From: Actinomycetota bacterium
GTDB lineage: Bacteria; Actinomycetota; Acidimicrobiia; Acidimicrobiales; JAMCPL01
Assembly (NCBI GenBank): GCA_023379725.1
Contig: JAMCPC010000060.1
Location: 9,362-23,294 of the forward strand
Direction of reading: 5' to 3'
Length of the DNA stretch: 13,933 nt
Positions 1-7,207 of the stretch are shown here, in pieces. The position numbers and the translations under genes were made by a program. Each line of letters opens with the position of its first letter. The stretch's first letter is position 1. Below the pieces are notes generated by a model. The model was not told the DNA's origin, did no database searches, and worked only from the letters and a program-made list of their open reading frames with translations.

Positions 1-908
1 CCGTTTTCCAGCTTTGTCCATGGACTCCAGTCAAGAACAGTACCGGCCAAGCTGGGATCAAGAGAGTTACGCCGTAGCTCGCCCATCCTCTCTTGAGCAT
101 GTACAGGCGAAATATCAGTACCTATAGCACGTATCATAATAGAGGCAAGTTCATTGACGCTTATCTCCTGTCCGGTTCCTATGTTTACTATCCTTCCTCC
201 TCCTACTGCTCCTGCTTTGATAAATGCATCCACTACATCGTCTACGAATACAAAATCCCTGGTCTGCTCACCATCTCCATAGATGATCACCTGCTGATTC
301 TTGAGTAGACGCTCTGCAAAGATAGCTATTACGCCCGCCTCACCATTCGGATCCTGACGGGGACCATAGACATTGGCCAGCGCCAACGCACAGTAGTCCA
401 ACCCGTACATACTTTTGAATGCTTCCATGTAAGCGACAGCCGCCTTCTTGGATACACCGTAAGGTGACAGCGGATGGTGCGCACATGACTCTTTGATCGG
501 AAGCTCGGAGGGATCCGGCTCGCCATATAACGTTCCACCCGATGCTGCAAATACTATCCTAATAGTGCCGGCACATCTGGCACCTTCAAGAAGCCGCAAG
601 GTGCCCAGTATATTTACATCGGCATCAAACACAGGACGCTCGACAGAGTGACGAACATTCGCTTGAGCTGCCAGATGAAAAATTACCTCGGGCCTCTTCT
701 GCGCAATAAAATCTATCAACTCTGGAGAGCGTATATCCATCTGATGAAAACTGAATTTTGATGCTCCCTCCAATCTGGCGCTGGCCAGATTTGTTAACGT
801 TCCAGAGGATAGGTCATCCACTGCATCGACCGTATGTCCCTCAGATATAAGTCTGTCCACGAGGGATGAGCCTATAAAACCAGCACCACCGGTTACCATT
901 ACTTTCAT
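1..908 (-). CDS. UDP-sugar 4-epimerase, GalE-like short-chain dehydrogenase (3' end cut by window)
   Basis: The reading frame is open from ATG at 908 to the window edge (302 codons plus two bases). It is an NAD-dependent epimerase/dehydratase of the extended SDR family. The protein opens with MKVMVTGGAGFIGSSLVDRL (Rossmann GxxGxxG). It continues with HLAAQANVRHSVERP, the (A)SGGTLYGEP motif near residue 140, the catalytic YxxxK in SPYGVSKKA, then NVYGPRQDPNGEAGVIAIF and YGDGEQTRDFVFVDDV. These match actinobacterial and archaeal UDP-glucose 4-epimerases, which interconvert UDP-glucose and UDP-galactose or the N-acetyl forms. The last readable residues (LDWSPWTKLEN) correspond to the usual C-terminal helix region, so perhaps 15-25 residues lie outside. 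A strong AGGAG at 915-919 sits six bases before the ATG and overlaps the stop of the upstream nucleotidyltransferase, implying co-transcription. Substrate specificity cannot be read from sequence; a UDP-glucuronate 4-epimerase is an alternative. Confidence 0.88.
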   Translation of the reverse strand, partial: MKVMVTGGAGFIGSSLVDRLISEGHTVDAVDDLSSGTLTNLASARLEGASKFSFHQMDIRSPELIDFIAQKRPEVIFHLAAQANVRHSVERPVFDADVNILGTLRLLEGARCAGTIRIVFAASGGTLYGEPDPSELPIKESCAHHPLSPYGVSKKAAVAYMEAFKSMYGLDYCALALANVYGPRQDPNGEAGVIAIFAERLLKNQQVIIYGDGEQTRDFVFVDDVVDAFIKAGAVGGGRIVNIGTGQEISVNELASIMIRAIGTDISPVHAQERMGELRRNSLDPSLAGTVLDWSPWTKLEN

Positions 909-914
909 TTCATA

Positions 915-919
915 CTCCT
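915..919 (-). promoter_or_regulatory. Ribosome binding site of the epimerase gene
   Basis: AGGAG on the minus strand (CTCCT on plus), six bases before the ATG at 908. It overlaps the TAG stop (918-920) of the nucleotidyltransferase gene, so terminating ribosomes would be placed at the epimerase start. Confidence 0.75.
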
Positions 920-2090
920 ATTGATCATTGATCGGAAGCCGAACATCTGACAGTACCGAGCCAGATGTAACTACGTATCCCTCCCCTACTACACTGCCCT
1001 GCACAATCTGTGCGCCTTCCCCAACCTCTACCATAGCCGCAAGTACTGAATCTTCCAAGGCTGAATCCTGCATCATCCTGACTCCGCCCATCACGACCGA
1101 CCTGTCGACCCTACAACCACTACCTATAATGCAATTCTCACCTATTACAGAATGGGAGACTACTGCTCCGTATTCTATCAGCGAACCGTTCATTACCAAC
1201 GATGGAGGCAATACTGACCCTCTCACGATAGGGTGTCCTACTGCCCATACACCCTCTGCAATCTGATTGGCACCGGCAACAGGAGGATCCGACAGCTTCA
1301 TGTATCTCTCCAAATAGTCCATATTTGCCTGAATATACGATTGGGGGGTGCCAGTATCAAGCCAATACCCCTCCATTCTGGTCGCATAAAGAGAGCCGGC
1401 AGCTACAAGCTCGGGGAATACCTCACGTTCGATGGATACCATCTGATTCACCGGTATCAGATCAAGCACCTGAGGCTCCAATACATATATTCCGCCATTG
1501 ATTAGATTGGAGGGTGCCTCATCTGGACTGGGCTTCTCTACAAATTGCCTCACCTGTCCGGAAGCATCCATATCAACAACACCATAGCGTGATGGATCAT
1601 CTACCTCCACCAAGCCTATCGTAGCCAACGCTCCATGTCTACGGTTGTAAAAATGAACTCGTACCAGATCGTACACAGATATATCGGCAAGCACATCTCC
1701 ATTCATCACCACAAAAGTTTCTGTCACTCCTACGTGCTCAGCAGCAAATCGAACTGCTCCTCCCGTACCGAGTGGCTCGGGTTCTACAGCATAAGATACT
1801 CTCAAGCCATCAATCAGCCCGTCAGGATAAGTCTGCACAAATCGTTCTGGCTTATAGCCAAGAGACAGTACGCACTCCTGAAAGGTAACGTCGGTGTTTT
1901 GCGGAATCTCTCTCCCTCCTACCACGTCATCCGGATTGGACAATCTGTTATCCGCCGGATACGCAGCAAACTGCTTTAATACGCGCTCAATCATAGGCAG
2001 GCCAGCTACAGGAAGAATCTGTTTGGGAAAGTGGTAGGTAAGTGGTCGCAACCTTGTCCCCTCGCCACCTACAAGGAGTACCGCTATCAC
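918..2090 (-). CDS. Sugar-phosphate nucleotidyltransferase, mannose-1-phosphate guanylyltransferase-like, with internal insertion
   Basis: A 390-residue protein starting at GTG (2090). The N-terminus has the nucleotidyltransferase signature GGEGTRLRPLT, with FPKQILPVAG following. LGTGGAVRFA, the metal-binding VVMNGDVL, FVEKP, INGGIYVLEP, VSIEREVFP and YWLDTGTP come next. From about residue 280 there are left-handed beta-helix hexapeptide repeats (for example GENCIIGSGCRVDRSVVMGG). This layout fits actinobacterial GDP-mannose pyrophosphorylases such as Rv3264c, which make GDP-mannose from mannose-1-phosphate and GTP; a glucose-1-phosphate enzyme is possible. Residues about 44-70 (after KQFAAY, before CVLSLGYKPE) are an extra, polar segment (PADNRLSNPDDVV...) where family members usually have only a few residues. 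The gene lies in the minus-strand polysaccharide operon, 48 bases after the exported-protein gene. Confidence 0.85.
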   Translation of the reverse strand: MIAVLLVGGEGTRLRPLTYHFPKQILPVAGLPMIERVLKQFAAYPADNRLSNPDDVVGGREIPQNTDVTFQECVLSLGYKPERFVQTYPDGLIDGLRVSYAVEPEPLGTGGAVRFAAEHVGVTETFVVMNGDVLADISVYDLVRVHFYNRRHGALATIGLVEVDDPSRYGVVDMDASGQVRQFVEKPSPDEAPSNLINGGIYVLEPQVLDLIPVNQMVSIEREVFPELVAAGSLYATRMEGYWLDTGTPQSYIQANMDYLERYMKLSDPPVAGANQIAEGVWAVGHPIVRGSVLPPSLVMNGSLIEYGAVVSHSVIGENCIIGSGCRVDRSVVMGGVRMMQDSALEDSVLAAMVEVGEGAQIVQGSVVGEGYVVTSGSVLSDVRLPINDQ

Positions 2091-2138
2091 TGGTCTACCA
2101 TACGCCAGATAAAACCGTTGATCGACCTGACCGTTCTG

Positions 2139-3017
2139 TCAAGGCTTAGCCGAGCCGGTACCTGTGGTAGTACCCGATGTCTTGGCGGTCGATGGCGTTG
2201 CCGTAGACTTGGACGGTATATTGGGGTGTGATAGAGATGGTGCTGGTGTACCACTGGTCGGTGTACTGGTCGGTGTACTACTGGTCGGTATGCTGCCGGT
2301 CGGCGCATTGGTCGGTATGCTGCCGGTCGGCGCATTGGTCGGTGTACCACTGGTCGGCTTCACTCCTGACATGTCTGTGAGCATCTGGCTAACCGTACTT
2401 GATGAAGGCCTCGGAACTGAAGCGTGACTGGGCAGGAATGCCATAGTGACTTCCATGCCATTGGTAAGAGTCACCGAGCTGGGATTACCTGAAACGGAAG
2501 TACCTGTTGTAACTTTGAAACTTGACCACGTCTCCACCTTGACCACTCCAACTTTTCCGGCATCCGGAGTTCCCTTGGCGCAGTGCTCGCCATTATGGTA
2601 TGCCGATTTACCGGGGTATCTGATCACACTTGATGTCAGCTCCATGCCTGGGTACGACTTGACGAAATACCCCAAAGTATTCTTTCCGCTTTTAGATGCA
2701 GTTGGCGGAATATGTATAACACCATGGTCATTGGTCGTCAGTATTGCATGAGCTGATGCCGGAGCCTTGGGCAGATTGGGCAACTGGGTACCACATACAT
2801 CAAAGGAGAAGGCAGCATAAGTAGTCTTACCTGATGTACTTGCGGCCTTGGTGGCATGGGTCAGCTCGTAACGCGAATATATAATAGATAGCAAACCAAG
2901 CACTACTATCAGTACAATGCTGGCATACCAGTTCATAGAGGGTCTTTCCCTGTAAGACTTGCTTCCACCTGTCGATGCTGCACGTGCAACTTGCCTTGCT
3001 ATCTCTCTTCTGTCCAT
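2139..3017 (-). CDS. Membrane-anchored exported protein with Thr/Pro-rich repeat tail, unknown function
   Basis: A 292-residue protein, start ATG at 3017 with no clear Shine-Dalgarno. Residues 1-27 are basic and cytoplasmic (MDRREIARQVARAA...). One membrane helix follows at about 28-47 (WYASIVLIVVLGLLSIIY), with no signal-peptidase site evident, so it is probably a type II anchor. The outer domain (about 60-220) has two cysteines (C75 in FDVCGTQLP and C146 in NGEHCAKG) that could form a disulfide, and a conserved-looking stretch TTNDHGVIHIPPTASKSGKNTLGYF. From about 225 the chain is a Thr/Ser/Pro tail with tandem NAPTGSIPT units, likely an extended cell-wall spacer. I recall similar proteins beside sugar-nucleotide genes in Acidimicrobiia but know no function. 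Its place between a glycosyltransferase and a nucleotidyltransferase suggests a role in cell-surface polysaccharide assembly; this is inference. Confidence 0.8.
   Translation of the reverse strand: MDRREIARQVARAASTGGSKSYRERPSMNWYASIVLIVVLGLLSIIYSRYELTHATKAASTSGKTTYAAFSFDVCGTQLPNLPKAPASAHAILTTNDHGVIHIPPTASKSGKNTLGYFVKSYPGMELTSSVIRYPGKSAYHNGEHCAKGTPDAGKVGVVKVETWSSFKVTTGTSVSGNPSSVTLTNGMEVTMAFLPSHASVPRPSSSTVSQMLTDMSGVKPTSGTPTNAPTGSIPTNAPTGSIPTSSTPTSTPTSGTPAPSLSHPNIPSKSTATPSTAKTSGTTTGTGSAKP
2284..2337. repeat. Two perfect tandem 27-base repeats coding NAPTGSIPT
   Basis: Units 2284-2310 and 2311-2337 are identical, and partial units (GGTCGGTGTA, CTGGTCGG) flank them on both sides. They encode the Thr/Pro-rich tail of the exported protein. 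Perfect identity indicates a recent duplication or strong homogenisation. Confidence 0.9.
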
Positions 3018-3048
3018 ACCGGAGCTTTATCTTACTACAGGATTGGAC

Positions 3049-3152
3049 GTTGCGTCCAGCAAGCGGCCCACTGCGTAAAATGCAACCTCTCCAACACCCC
3101 GAGTTCAGCTCCGATAGCCAGTTGCGTCCAGCAGGCGGCCCACTACGTGAAA
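3049..3152. repeat. Direct repeat pair, 32 bases, offset 72
   Basis: Copy 3049-3080 and copy 3121-3152 share 32 bases with four differences (GTTGCGTCCAGCA..GCGGC core), separated by 40 unrelated bases. The right copy contains the TAG stop of the WbbL-like glycosyltransferase (3143-3145); the left copy lies in the gap before the next gene, with CTG in place of the stop triplet. The 125-base gap 3018-3142 holds this repeat and no other recognisable element. Confidence 0.85.
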
Positions 3153-4045
3153 TACGCCCTCAGATCCTCTGCCACTTGCTGAATGAGTGCAATAGCGGCT
3201 CGAACCGCCAGCAAAATTGCCATCGGTGCAGCCAGTAACGCAAAGCTGAATCCACCATATCTCCTGGAAGCAAATCTAATCGTAGAACGATGATGCTCGA
3301 TCAACATACGATACGGATGCTTTTTCGTGGAATATGCCCGCTCATGGGTTACTACGGCCTCTGGTATATACGCCACCCCATAACCTGCCTGATGGATACG
3401 CCAGCACAAATCTACATCCTCACCATACATGAAGTACCCCTCATCGAACCCTCCTATCTCCTCAATGGCCTCTCTTCTCGCCATGAAAAAGGCACCCGAG
3501 ACCCAATCCACCTCTCTGGGTGAGCTATGCTCCAAACTCTCCCCATCTTGCATTCTCTCTCCATCTTGCATTCTGTAGTTCCTTGTAAACTTATTATCAG
3601 GAAAGAACATCCCCAATATGGCATGCATTCCTGCATCTATAAGAGACGGGAACCTCCTGGCAGATGGGTATACAGATCCGTCTGGCTCTAAAATGCAAGG
3701 CCCCACTACTCCAAGTGTGGGGTCACTCTCAAGAGCAGCAGACAGAATATCTATTGACCCTCTGTGTACCCGCAAGTCAGGATTACAGACAATTATTCTA
3801 GGCGCATTACATGCAGCAATCCCCCTGTTGGCTGCAGCCCCGTAGCCGATATTAAGCCCCACTTGCAACACCCTAACTCCCGCCATCAGAATCGATGCTT
3901 CCAGTAGTTCGGCAGAGCCGTCAGCCGAAGCGTTATCTACGACGATTATCTCGTCCACCCGCTCTGCAATAAGATCGTTCAGGCAATCCCTGAGCAACTC
4001 GCCACCATTGTGGTTCACTATTACTGCCGATATTGAACAAGGCAT
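3143..4045 (-). CDS. Family 2 glycosyltransferase, WbbL/rhamnosyltransferase-like
   Basis: A 300-residue GT-A glycosyltransferase, start ATG at 4045. Motifs in order: SAVIVNHNGGELL, the nucleotide-binding VVDNASADGS, LNIGYGAAANRGI, the DxD-equivalent CNPDLRV, GPCILEPDGSVYPSARRFPS, then WVSGAFFMARREAIEEIGGFDEGYFMYGEDVDLCWR and YIPEAVVTHERA. This is the WbbL-type set, whose members transfer L-rhamnose from dTDP-rhamnose to polyprenyl-diphosphate GlcNAc on the cytoplasmic membrane face. A hydrophobic C-terminal stretch (FSFALLAAPMAILLAVRAAIALI) may attach it to the membrane. The donor is consistent with rmlB and rmlD in the same operon, but specificity is inferred. A tandem MQDGER duplication sits near residue 160. 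It starts 15 bases after the stop of the DPM1-like gene. Confidence 0.86.
   Translation of the reverse strand: MPCSISAVIVNHNGGELLRDCLNDLIAERVDEIIVVDNASADGSAELLEASILMAGVRVLQVGLNIGYGAAANRGIAACNAPRIIVCNPDLRVHRGSIDILSAALESDPTLGVVGPCILEPDGSVYPSARRFPSLIDAGMHAILGMFFPDNKFTRNYRMQDGERMQDGESLEHSSPREVDWVSGAFFMARREAIEEIGGFDEGYFMYGEDVDLCWRIHQAGYGVAYIPEAVVTHERAYSTKKHPYRMLIEHHRSTIRFASRRYGGFSFALLAAPMAILLAVRAAIALIQQVAEDLRAYFT
3543..3574. repeat. Tandem 18-base duplication inside the WbbL-like gene
   Basis: CCATCTTGCATTCT occurs at 3543-3556 and 3561-3574, an 18-base period. It adds one extra MQDGER hexapeptide before SLEHSSPREVDW, in a loop that varies in the family. Confidence 0.85.
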
Positions 4046-4060
4046 ATTAAGACAGCCGGA

Positions 4061-4762
4061 TCAAAGGGGTTCAAATCTGTACTTCACCAAGGCAACCAAT
4101 GCCTTAACTCCATCATACCAGCGTATCTTCTTTCCCTCGCTCATCTCCCTGCCGCTATAAGATATAGGTACCTCGTAAATCCTTATACCCCGCCTGAGCA
4201 ATTTGGCGGTAATTTCTGGTTCCACGTCAAAGCCCTTCGACTCGATCCTTATGCCATCCAATGCATCCCTGCAAATAAGTTTGTAGCAGGTTTCCATATC
4301 CGAAAGTGTCGATCTGTACAATATATTGGTCATAAGGGTCAGAACGCGATTGCCTATCCAATGCGAGGGAAACATATTCTTTCTAGGTCCGGTGAACCTG
4401 CTGCCATAGACCACGCTGGCTTTGCCCTGCATGACTGGATTCAACAAAGCATGCCAGTCGTCCGGATCGTATTCAAGATCGGCATCCTGTACGAGTAGTA
4501 GATCTCCGGTTGCCGCCTCGATGGCAGTACTTAACGCTGCACCCTTCCCTCTATTGGTAGGGTGATGGATGACCTTTACCGTAGAATCAGATAACGCCTT
4601 CAGTATAGAGGCAGTTCCATCGGTCGACCCATCATCGACTACAATTACCTCAAGCTCTAACGGTATATCTACCGCCTTTACCCTGCGCAATACCTCACCT
4701 ATCGTAGCACGTTCGTTGTAGACAGGAACCAGAACTGAAAGACGCTTGTAACTATTCTCCAT
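4061..4762 (-). CDS. Polyprenyl-phosphate glycosyltransferase, DPM1-like family 2
   Basis: The protein has 233 residues from ATG at 4762; a TTG one codon earlier is possible, but AAGGG lies about eight bases before this ATG. It shows the DPM1-type GT2 features: LSVLVPVYNERATIGEVL, VIVVDDGSTDGT, HHPTNRGKGAALSTAI, the metal-binding QDADLEYDPDDW, VVYGSRF, ETCYKLICRDAL, KGFDVEPEITAKLLRRG, YEVPISYSGREMSEGKKI. Such enzymes move mannose or glucose from a nucleotide donor to polyprenyl phosphate on the inner membrane face. There are no C-terminal membrane helices, so this is the short soluble class. The start overlaps the uxs stop by 11 bases, suggesting translational coupling. GDP-mannose from the nucleotidyltransferase in the operon is a plausible donor (inference). 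Confidence 0.88.
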   Translation of the reverse strand: MENSYKRLSVLVPVYNERATIGEVLRRVKAVDIPLELEVIVVDDGSTDGTASILKALSDSTVKVIHHPTNRGKGAALSTAIEAATGDLLLVQDADLEYDPDDWHALLNPVMQGKASVVYGSRFTGPRKNMFPSHWIGNRVLTLMTNILYRSTLSDMETCYKLICRDALDGIRIESKGFDVEPEITAKLLRRGIRIYEVPISYSGREMSEGKKIRWYDGVKALVALVKYRFEPL

Positions 4763-5714
4763 CAAGATTTCCCTTCATCCAGTCGATAAACATTTCAAGC
4801 CCGGTATGTAGATCTACCAAGGGCTGCCATCCAAGTCGCTCTCTGGCAAGGCTGATGTCCGGGCAACGCCTCTTTGGATCGTCCTCCGGTAAGGGAAGGA
4901 ACTCTACCGATGACTCAGAACCGATTATCTCAATGACCATATGAGCCAATTCCAGTACCGTTGCCTCTTGCGGGTTGCCCAGGTTTACCGGACCAGTCAT
5001 ATCGGACCTGCCCAGGGAAAGCAATCCATCTACCATATCGGATACATAGCATGGACTGCGAGTCTGACTGCCGTCACCGTAGACGGTAAGCGGTTTCCCA
5101 GTCAGGGCCTGGACAACAAAGTTGGAAAGGACTCTTCCATCTCCGGGTCGCATCCTCGGACCGTAAGTATTGAAGAGGCGTGCTATGCCGACATTCTGTC
5201 CCAGCTTACGGTGGCGTGCCATAGTCAATGCCTCTGAAAAGCGCTTGGCCTCGTCATAGACCGACCTTGGTCCCACTGGGTTCACGTTTCCCCAATAGCT
5301 CTCCACCTGGGGATGTATCAGGGGATCGCCATATACCTCACTTGTAGAGGTATAGACAAAGCGAGCTTCATGCTCATATGCAAACTCAAGCGACAGCAAC
5401 GTCCCGGTACTACCCACCGATAATGTCTCGAGCGGCATTGCCAGGTAGTCAGGTGGAGAGGCCGCACTCGCCAGATGATAGACTATATCGTAGTCATATC
5501 TACCTGCTGTCGAGATCCACTCGGGTTTCGATAGGTCGGAAATTATCGGGAGAAAGCTATCCCCTCCGATATGTTCCAGATGGCTTACGTTGGAACTGCT
5601 ACCCGTAGACAGATCATCCACACACACGACCGACCACTCATCCTCCAATAGCTTGGCACACAGATGCGACCCGATGAAGCCAGCTCCTCCAGTGACAAGC
5701 GCTCTGGAGCTCAT
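4752..5714 (-). CDS. uxs: UDP-glucuronate decarboxylase (UDP-xylose synthase)
   Basis: The protein has 320 residues from ATG at 5714; this ATG forms an ATGA overlap with the ugd stop. The frame stays open further upstream, but that extension lies inside ugd and matches nothing in the family. Features: LVTGGAGFIGSHL (NAD fold); HLASAASPPDYLAMPLETL; the very characteristic TSTSEVYGDPLIHPQVESYW followed by GNVNPVGPRS; catalytic YDEAK; ARLFNTYGPRMRPGDGR; TVYGDGSQTRSPCYVSDMVD; GPVNLGNPQEATVLELA; LPEDDPKRRCPDISLA. These define UDP-xylose synthases, which oxidise, decarboxylate and re-reduce UDP-glucuronate to UDP-xylose. Its substrate is the product of the directly upstream ugd. It lacks the N-terminal membrane anchor of animal enzymes. 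Confidence 0.93.
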   Translation of the reverse strand: MSSRALVTGGAGFIGSHLCAKLLEDEWSVVCVDDLSTGSSSNVSHLEHIGGDSFLPIISDLSKPEWISTAGRYDYDIVYHLASAASPPDYLAMPLETLSVGSTGTLLSLEFAYEHEARFVYTSTSEVYGDPLIHPQVESYWGNVNPVGPRSVYDEAKRFSEALTMARHRKLGQNVGIARLFNTYGPRMRPGDGRVLSNFVVQALTGKPLTVYGDGSQTRSPCYVSDMVDGLLSLGRSDMTGPVNLGNPQEATVLELAHMVIEIIGSESSVEFLPLPEDDPKRRCPDISLARERLGWQPLVDLHTGLEMFIDWMKGNLDGE

Positions 5715-7207
5715 TTTCGGCCGATTCCCTGGTAAATAAAGCCCATTCTCCTTACCGCAGAGGCATCCAGTAGGTTTCTGGCATCCAGTATCTTCGGAGT
5801 AGCCATCACTTCCATGACCTTTGCAAACTCTGCCCAACGAAACTCTTCCCACTCGGTCATAATGCAAAGCAACGATACCCCCACACATGCAGAATACATG
5901 TCGGTACAGACTACAGTCCCTTTGGGAAGTAATGTAGTATCGCTGCAAAGAGTAGGATCATATACCCTGAGAGACACTCCCTGTGCCGCCAATTCTGAAG
6001 CCAGCACGAGGGCAGGAGAATCTCTCATGTCGTCAGTGCCCGCCTTGAAGGCAATACCCCACATAGCAACCGATCCTCCACCATCTCCGATCAACGACAG
6101 CGCCTTGTGAATGACCCACTTCTCATGACTGTCGTTTACCTTGATGATCGCCTCCAACAAAGATACATCGTACTCCAATGGTCTATTATATGAATACTCC
6201 AATGGCATATTATCTGAATCAGTAGAGGACTTACCGGGTGAACTCAAGGGTGGATATGGCGAGGCTGCTATCTCTTTGCGGTGATGGTCGGGTTGCTCAT
6301 GGCCACCTAGTAGACTTGAGGGCGGATATGGCGAGGCTGCTATCGCCGCATTTAGTAGAGCGGCCGTATCCTTAGGCAGGCACGAACCTCCCCATCCGGG
6401 TCCGGGCTTCAGATACTCAAATCCGATACGGTGATCGTAGGCTATACCGAGAAGAACATCTTTTACATCCGCACCAAATACCTCACACAACTCAGCAATC
6501 GAGTTGGCAAAGCTGACCTTCATGGCCAGGTAGGCATTTGCCGCGTATTTTACCGTCTCGGCAGTAATGGCATCCGTAATCATTACTGAAGCTCCCAATG
6601 TCCTGAACAATGAACTCACCCTCACTGCAGCCTGCTCGTCATCGGCACCAATGACTATACGATCAGGATGCAAAAAGTCGTTCACAGCAGTACCTTCGCG
6701 CAAAAACTCTGGATTGGATACCACCGATATATCGCTACGCCCTATCATGCGCTCCACAGCAACGGCAGAGCCTACCGGAACAGTCGATTTATTCACCACG
6801 ATGGAACCATCTCTGATAAGTGGCCCTATCTCGGTGGCAACCGCAGATATAAATGACATATCAGGTGCCCCATCGTCCCGTCTGGGAGTAGGCAGGCAGA
6901 GAAAGATGAACTCGGCATCCCTTACCGCTCGGGATGCCCCGACGACAAAGTGCAACCTGCCTGAGGCAAATCCGTCTTTAACAATCTCTGCCAGACCCTC
7001 TTCATAAATTGGTATATCGCCTGCATTCAAGCTCGCCACCCTTGACTCGTCTATATCTCCACAGGTTACGTTATGACCGATATACGAAAGGCAGGCTGCA
7101 GTAGTTAGACCAACATACCCTGCTCCGATGACAGCAATAGTTGCCCCCTCTCCTGGAAGTACTGTCTTGACGGAAACAGTTGTAGCCGGAACAGGATTAT
7201 GTCTCAT
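5711..7207 (-). CDS. ugd: UDP-glucose 6-dehydrogenase with a repeat-built insertion
   Basis: The protein has 498 residues from ATG at 7207, inside the last codons of rmlD (11-base overlap). It oxidises UDP-glucose to UDP-glucuronate with two NAD+. Seen: IAVIGAGYVGLTTAACL (residues 24-40), FLCLPTPRRDDGAPDMSFI, NKSTVPVGS, NPEFLREGTAVNDFLHPDRI, TAETVKYAANAYLAMKVSFA, and the active-site GPGWGGSCLPKD with nucleophile C276. C-terminal GIAFKAGTDDMRDSPAL and the final UDP-binding domain follow. The family is normally about 430-450 residues. The excess is an insertion at about 288-346, directly after KDTAALLNAA and before YDVSLLEAIIKVND, made almost wholly of duplicated units (two IAASPYPP blocks, then PLEYSYN/RPLEYD). 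All catalytic motifs are intact, so the enzyme is probably active. Confidence 0.93.
   Translation of the reverse strand: MRHNPVPATTVSVKTVLPGEGATIAVIGAGYVGLTTAACLSYIGHNVTCGDIDESRVASLNAGDIPIYEEGLAEIVKDGFASGRLHFVVGASRAVRDAEFIFLCLPTPRRDDGAPDMSFISAVATEIGPLIRDGSIVVNKSTVPVGSAVAVERMIGRSDISVVSNPEFLREGTAVNDFLHPDRIVIGADDEQAAVRVSSLFRTLGASVMITDAITAETVKYAANAYLAMKVSFANSIAELCEVFGADVKDVLLGIAYDHRIGFEYLKPGPGWGGSCLPKDTAALLNAAIAASPYPPSSLLGGHEQPDHHRKEIAASPYPPLSSPGKSSTDSDNMPLEYSYNRPLEYDVSLLEAIIKVNDSHEKWVIHKALSLIGDGGGSVAMWGIAFKAGTDDMRDSPALVLASELAAQGVSLRVYDPTLCSDTTLLPKGTVVCTDMYSACVGVSLLCIMTEWEEFRWAEFAKVMEVMATPKILDARNLLDASAVRRMGFIYQGIGRK
6171..6218. repeat. Two tandem 24-base repeats within ugd
   Basis: Units 6171-6194 and 6195-6218 both start TACTCCAATGG and end TGAA, with a few internal differences. 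They encode the PLEYSYNR and PLEYD part of the UGD insertion. Confidence 0.85.
6240..6344. repeat. Direct repeat pair, 33 bases, offset 72, within ugd
   Basis: Copies 6240-6272 and 6312-6344 are separated by 39 unrelated bases. The 20-base core GGATATGGCGAGGCTGCTAT is identical in both (starting at 6252 and 6324); the flanking bases differ slightly. They encode the two IAASPYPP blocks of the UGD insertion. Confidence 0.88.

Noticed and set aside
2087..2350. 87-codon minus-strand frame rich in His, Arg and Pro
   Set aside because: It is another reading frame of the Thr/Pro repeat tail of the exported protein; the regularity comes from the DNA repeats.
3049..3152. CRISPR-like reading of the repeat-spacer-repeat pairs
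   Set aside because: Each pair has its own unrelated repeat, only two copies, imperfect identity, and some lie within essential-looking coding sequence. No cas genes are present.
5715..5948. N-terminal extension of the UDP-glucuronate decarboxylase frame into ugd
   Set aside because: The extra residues match no part of the family, lie wholly within ugd coding sequence, and the ATG at 5714 forms a normal ATGA overlap.
6567..7007. 146-codon plus-strand frame opposite ugd
   Set aside because: It is an antisense shadow of a strongly conserved enzyme; low-complexity composition, no family motif and no start signal.
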